Part shown: positions 60,580-64,000 of the stretch, piece after piece
Position numbering within the stretch: position 1 is the first letter of the stretch
How the letters are laid out: every line of letters begins with the position of its first letter
Source of the DNA: Verrucomicrobiota bacterium
GTDB taxonomy: Bacteria; Verrucomicrobiota; Verrucomicrobiia; Limisphaerales; UBA9464
Assembly (NCBI GenBank): GCA_947471985.1
Contig: CANIZL010000024.1
Location: forward strand, 1-64,000
Direction of reading: 5' to 3'
Length of the DNA stretch: 64,000 nucleotides
Translations under genes and position numbers: made by a program
Notes under the pieces: generated by a model
The model's database searches: none
What the model was told of the DNA's origin: nothing
Seen by the model: only the letters and a program-made list of their open reading frames with translations

Positions 60580-61317
60580 GAACCGCGGATAACGCGGATA
60601 GCGCGGATCAGCAGAAGACGGGGCGATGTGGGTTCAGTCTTTTTATCCGCGTCATCTGCGCTATCCGCGGTTTAACTTTTCGAGCTCGGCCGTTCAGCGG
60701 AAGGGTGGGGATTCTCGCCGACTAAAAAGTCAGCGCTACAAAGGCGTCTGGGCTCTTGGCAGAGGGAGGACCGCGGATAGCACGGATGGCGCGGATAAAG
60801 CAGAAGATGGGGCGGTGTGGGCCGGCTTTTTATCCGCGTCATCCGCGCTATCCGCGGTTCAATTTTTGGACCGCGAGGCGTACAGCGGGAAGGGTGGGAA
60901 TTCTCGCCGACAGGAAAGTCAGCGATACATCTGCCGCTGGGCTCTGGGCGGAGGGAGGACCGCGGATAACGCGGATGGCGCGGATAAAGCAGCAGCTGGG
61001 TAGATCTGGGTTTGGTTCTTTTATCCGCGTCATCCGCGCTATCCGCGGTTTAAATTTTTGGTCCTCAGGCCGTTCAGTGGAAGGGGGCGGGGGTGGGGAT
61101 TTTCGCCGACTAGAAAGTCAGCGCTACATCTGCGGCTGGGCTCTGGGGAGAGGGAGGACCGAGGATAACGCGGATGGCGCGGATAAAGCAGAAGCCCGGG
61201 GCGACGTGGGTTTGTTTCTGTTATCCGCGTCATCTGCGCTATCCGCGGTTTAATTTCCGGTTCTCGGCCGTTCAGCGGAAGGGTGGGGATTCTCGCCGAC
61301 TAAAAAGTCAGCGCTAC
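60580..61317 (-). repeat. Composite repeat cluster 3: tandem array of about 190-bp units
   Basis: Module B copies start at about 60580, 60769, 60958 and 61157, so the period is 189, 189 and 199 bp. Each B copy is 94-97 bp, inverted, and bounded by CCGCGG. Module A copies lie after each, at 60714-60739, 60903-60928, 61103-61127 and 61292-61317. In three of the four the stem is flanked by GTAGCGC on the minus strand, the GTAG foot of REP elements. The array fills most of the 1007 gene-free bases between icd and the acyltransferase. Confidence 0.88.
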
Positions 61318-61365
61318 ATCGAAGGGCTGAGCGCCGCTGCCGCTGGCTCCGGTCACGGGCAGGTT

Positions 61366-61388
61366 CGCGCTATCCGCGGTTTTATTTC
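61366..61388. repeat. Half-copy of module B over the stop codon of the acyltransferase
   Basis: CGCTATCCGCGGTTTTATTT is the right end of module B without its left half. It overlaps the stop codon at 61382-61384. This looks like the edge of an insertion, or recombination that removed the rest. Confidence 0.6.
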
Positions 61389-62533
61389 CCTGCGGCCGTC
61401 AGGGCCTTCACGTGCGAAAGGCGTTTGCGGAGGCGGGCGACGGGCTTCTCCACCGCGTAGTGCACCAGCGCCGCCAAAACCAGGGACGCGACCAAGGCGA
61501 TCACACCTTGCACCAACAGGTGCTGCGTCCGGGCCGAACCACTCAGGCCAGCCGCGGTCGGATAGCCTTGCTGGACGAGAGCAATGACCGTCGAATGGGT
61601 GAGATAGAGTGGATAGGAAAGGACGCCCAGAAAACGCACCCAACCCCAGTTGAGCGGCCGAAAAATGGGAGCGTCGGCGTAGCGGATCGAGGCAATGAAC
61701 ATCGGGAACAAGGCCACGCCCTGCAGGGTGTACCGCAGCGTCTCGCGGAACGCCGGGCCACGAATCGCGAAGCTCACGGCCAGCGCCAGCAGAGCGAGCG
61801 GCAGTCCCACGAAGATCCAGGCACGCCGCGCCGTGCGCGTGGGATCGAGGGCGGGATTGCCGTACACGGCGAGCATGCAGCCGAAGAGCAACGAATCGAG
61901 CCGGGTATCCGTGGCATGGCAGATGCGCGGATGATGGCTCACGTTCGGGTCGAGCGGGATGGCGTGCAGGCCCAGGACCAACAGCACCCGCCACGCCAGG
62001 ACCGCGGCCGCCAGCCCCGCGAGGACCAGGAACTGGTTTCGCGCTGACGGCACCCAGCGACGCAGGCCGAGATAGAGAAACGGGAAAACGAGGTAAAAAT
62101 GCTCCTCGACCGCCAAGGACCACAGGACCTCGGTCCCCGGCAGCTGGGCGCCGCCGCGGAAGATTTCCTGATAATTGGCCACGTGCGCTGCCTGCGCGGC
62201 GATGGTCGTCCAGTCGACCACGCCCGAAAGCACCCCGGTGACCGCGAGCACGACAATACCGCCGAGCGCGAAGTAAAACGGCGGAAAAATCCGCAACACG
62301 CGGCGCCAGTAAAAGTCCCCCAGGCTCACCCCGCCCGTTTGCTCGCACTCCAGGCGCAGGAGCGTGGTGATCAGGTAACCGCTGAGAAAAAAGAAGACCG
62401 TCACCCCGAACAATCCCGGGACGTACTTGTGGAGACCGGCGTGGCTCAGGAAGACGATCAGGATCGACACGGCACGCAGACCGTCCAGTGAGGGGATGAA
62501 GAAGGATTTGGAGCCGGCCGTGGCGGGTTTCAT
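61382..62533 (-). CDS. Membrane acyltransferase, family 3 (OafA/YrhL)
   Basis: A 383-residue polytopic protein with about ten helices. The start keeps the family signature PSLDGLRAVSILIVFLSHAG with GVTVFFFLSGYLITTLL, RRVLRIFPPFYF and SLAVEEHFYLVFPFLYLGLR (the E-x-x-F/Y motif). The His in SHAG is the proposed acyl-transfer residue. It probably O-acetylates a surface polysaccharide or a secondary product; there is no SGNH extension, so it resembles short OafA-like members. Confidence 0.92.
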   Translation of the reverse strand: MKPATAGSKSFFIPSLDGLRAVSILIVFLSHAGLHKYVPGLFGVTVFFFLSGYLITTLLRLECEQTGGVSLGDFYWRRVLRIFPPFYFALGGIVVLAVTGVLSGVVDWTTIAAQAAHVANYQEIFRGGAQLPGTEVLWSLAVEEHFYLVFPFLYLGLRRWVPSARNQFLVLAGLAAAVLAWRVLLVLGLHAIPLDPNVSHHPRICHATDTRLDSLLFGCMLAVYGNPALDPTRTARRAWIFVGLPLALLALAVSFAIRGPAFRETLRYTLQGVALFPMFIASIRYADAPIFRPLNWGWVRFLGVLSYPLYLTHSTVIALVQQGYPTAAGLSGSARTQHLLVQGVIALVASLVLAALVHYAVEKPVARLRKRLSHVKALTAAGK

Positions 62534-62871
62534 CGGGTGAGGTGCCTGGGGGAGGGCAGGGTAAGCGGGCGAGCTCCGGCAAACGAACGGGAAGAATCCC
62601 GCCGAGGCGAAAGACGCAGCGTGGATTTAGGACGGCCGGTTCCTGGTGGGGGTAGCCGGCTCGAGGTTCGGCGAAAAGAGCAGGTGGTTTCCGCCGCGGC
62701 CTTCATTCTGAATCATTTTGCGGCGATGGCGCGAGTGGGGCAAGGGCTTTCGGGGGAAGGTCCCGGTGGGGGTGCGAGAATCGGTGGATCCGCACGCGAT
62801 CGCGGGGACAAAAGTGCGAAGGCACGCTTTTGACGGCGCAGTTTTGTCCGGAGCCGGAGTCCCATCCGAGA
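62534..62871. other. Gene-free interval
   Basis: The 338 bases between the acyltransferase start and the GNAT gene contain no coding pattern I can support. Apart from the hairpin at 62859-62887 I see no repeat. Confidence 0.4.
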
Positions 62872-62887
62872 TTATCGTGGATGGGAC
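62859..62887 (-). terminator. Possible terminator-like hairpin overlapping the GNAT stop
   Basis: GTCCCATCC at 62859-62867 and GGATGGGAC at 62879-62887 form a perfect 9-bp stem with an 11-nt loop. The stop codon of the GNAT gene (62872) lies in the loop. On the minus strand no T run follows, so termination would be factor-dependent or the hairpin may only protect the 3' end. Confidence 0.4.
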
Positions 62888-63477
62888 GATGCGGCGGTGA
62901 GATCGGTTGGGATCAGCGAATACAGCACGGCCGGGCGTGGCTCGGTCCCGTTCAAAATGCGGTGGCGCAGCAGGCCCTCCCGCAGGGCGCCCGATTTCTC
63001 CGCGGCGCGGACACTCGCGACGTTGGCGGGCTCCATCAGGATCTCCACGCGCACCAGCCCGAGGTGCGAAAAGCCAAATTGCGCCAGGCTGCGCGCGATG
63101 CGCGGTGCGAGGCCCCGGCCCCGGGCGCTGGTCCGCACCCAGTAGGCCAGGTTGCCAAAGCGATTCTTCACATTGAATTGATTTAGACCTCCACCCCCCA
63201 TGATTCGCCCCGACGGAGTCTCCCGCGCCGCAAAGGAATACCCTTCACCCCGATTCCATTGGCCGATCCACTCCTGCAAAACGGCCTGAGCCCCGGGGAG
63301 ATCGCGGGCGGTATTCGTCCAGCGCATCCAGCGGGATATTTCCGGGGCCGACTCGCGGGCCAGATCGAGCAGCTCCGGCGCGTCCTCTTCCCGCAGCGGT
63401 GTCAGCACCAGCCCCGATGCGTCCAATCGAAACGCAGTTGGATCCACCTCCGGTGGCCAGGGGATATCGGGACTCAT
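62872..63477 (-). CDS. GNAT N-acetyltransferase, RimJ/RimL-like
   Basis: A 201-residue protein with the GNAT layout: LVLTPLREEDAPELLDLARE at the start, GRIMGGGGLNQFNVKNRFGN, the acetyl-CoA pyrophosphate loop VRTSARGRGLAPRIARSLAQ, and VRVEILMEPANVASVRAAEK before GALREGLLRHRI. RimJ/RimL-type enzymes acetylate N-termini of ribosomal proteins, but related ones act on amino acids or antibiotics, so the target is open. Confidence 0.92.
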   Translation of the reverse strand: MSPDIPWPPEVDPTAFRLDASGLVLTPLREEDAPELLDLARESAPEISRWMRWTNTARDLPGAQAVLQEWIGQWNRGEGYSFAARETPSGRIMGGGGLNQFNVKNRFGNLAYWVRTSARGRGLAPRIARSLAQFGFSHLGLVRVEILMEPANVASVRAAEKSGALREGLLRHRILNGTEPRPAVLYSLIPTDLTAASSHPR

Positions 63478-63559
63478 CCTATTTCTTTGGTGGCCGTCGG
63501 ACCATGATTGGGCTTGAATTTGTTAACTCCAGTTCTCCCGACCCGGCGGAAGGTCTGCA

Positions 63560-64000
63560 TCAGGGTTTCTTCAAACGGTAGTGGCGTACAGGACTGCTGA
63601 TGACGTTGGTCACGACGAACTCGTCCGCGACCACCGCGGGCGCAGTCCCGAGCTGGCTCCACGCTCCGGGCGCGAAAGCGGGCCCGTTGGTTTCCAAGGC
63701 AAAACCCGTGGCATTGGTCGTCCAGCTCAACCGCACCGCACCCGGAAGCGATTCAATTCTCAGGGTGGGCGGAACACACTTCCCTGCGGCTCCGGCGGTG
63801 TGCAGGGCGGTTATTTGGGCCGAGGTCAGCGCCTGGCGATAGATGGAAAGCTCGTCAATAAATCCGTCCAATGCGTAGCCGGCGAGCTCGTAGTTGCCGA
63901 GTTCCAGCGGGCCCGAGACCGTGGCGACCGGACGCGTGTCGAACTGCTCCGCGCCGAGTTGCTGCCCGTCTACATAGAGGCGGAAAGCGCCCGCAGTTCG
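63560..64000 (-). CDS. Secreted LamG-domain protein, N-terminus beyond window edge
   Basis: The frame is open to the window edge and runs RLYVDGQQLGAEQFDTRP, ELGNYELAGYALDGFIDELS, then IYRQALTSAQITALH. This is the second half of a LamG/concanavalin-like domain. It is followed by a beta-module (GAVRLSWTTNATGFALET) that ends VRHYRLKKP, like the C-termini of the proteins at 38567 and 52740. The last 147 residues are seen; the full length is not known. Confidence 0.85.
   Translation of the reverse strand, partial: RTAGAFRLYVDGQQLGAEQFDTRPVATVSGPLELGNYELAGYALDGFIDELSIYRQALTSAQITALHTAGAAGKCVPPTLRIESLPGAVRLSWTTNATGFALETNGPAFAPGAWSQLGTAPAVVADEFVVTNVISSPVRHYRLKKP

Noticed and set aside
60580-61317. 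CRISPR array
   Set aside because: The period is about 190 bp, the linkers are conserved rather than unique, and no cas gene is present.

Overview
The window reads as a piece of a GC-rich chromosome from a Verrucomicrobiota bacterium, most like the soil and freshwater Limisphaerales/Pedosphaerales group. This placement is inferred from gene content: a PVC-type cytochrome with a C-terminal CxxCH, a Tat-exported DUF1501 protein, an ECF sigma factor next to a FecR-LamG protein, a second ECF sigma factor paired with a Ser/Thr kinase, several LamG and InlB-like secreted proteins, a DUF4190/prepilin-like protein and monomeric NADP isocitrate dehydrogenase. I found no rRNA, tRNA, CRISPR array or prophage.

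Layout. 1-1.0 kb: a cut-off REP-associated (Y1/HUH) transposase gene with a GTAG-hairpin in front of it and short direct repeats. 1-15.5 kb: a serine hydrolase, two neighbouring secreted proteins sharing a beta-domain, a DUF3500 pair, an HGSNAT-like membrane acetyltransferase, a GH36-type alpha-galactosidase, a small SRPBCC/membrane operon, an Sfp-type phosphopantetheinyl transferase, a MOSC protein and a SET protein. 15.5-22.1 kb: two histidine kinases on one strand, one of them a 1770-residue sensor with LamG, propeller, kinase and receiver modules. 22-26 kb: small hypotheticals and a secreted (alpha/alpha)6-barrel glycosidase. 26.3-32.2 kb: ECF sigma factor, Ser/Thr kinase with a membrane C-terminus, and a MacAB-like efflux operon. 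32.5-37.2 kb: a propeller/cytochrome c/ankyrin fusion and a CE15 glucuronoyl esterase.

40.9-49.4 kb: six genes in a row on the minus strand, reading ECF sigma factor, FecR-LamG protein, two CE1-type esterases, a PVC cytochrome and a secreted beta-protein. With the CE15 esterase, the alpha-galactosidase and the glycosidase they suggest an organism that cleaves ester-decorated plant polysaccharide; this is an inference. 49.5-64 kb: an SDR epimerase, a prepilin-like protein, a secreted propeller protein, the DUF1501 protein, a small Gly-rich secreted protein, icd, an acyltransferase, a GNAT and a cut-off LamG protein.

The most unusual non-coding content is a dispersed composite repeat. Module A is a hairpin that closes GACT..AGTC over a 4-nt loop, sometimes followed by a second GCCGGTT..AACCGGC hairpin. 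Module B is an imperfect inverted repeat of about 95-100 bp with CCGCGG ends and CGCGGAT repeats. They occur singly at about five sites and as composite clusters at 50.6-51.1, 56.8-57.4 and 60.6-61.3 kb. Separately, a nearly identical 20-bp palindromic box (18 of 20 bases) precedes two small Gly-rich secreted proteins 52 kb apart and may be a shared operator.
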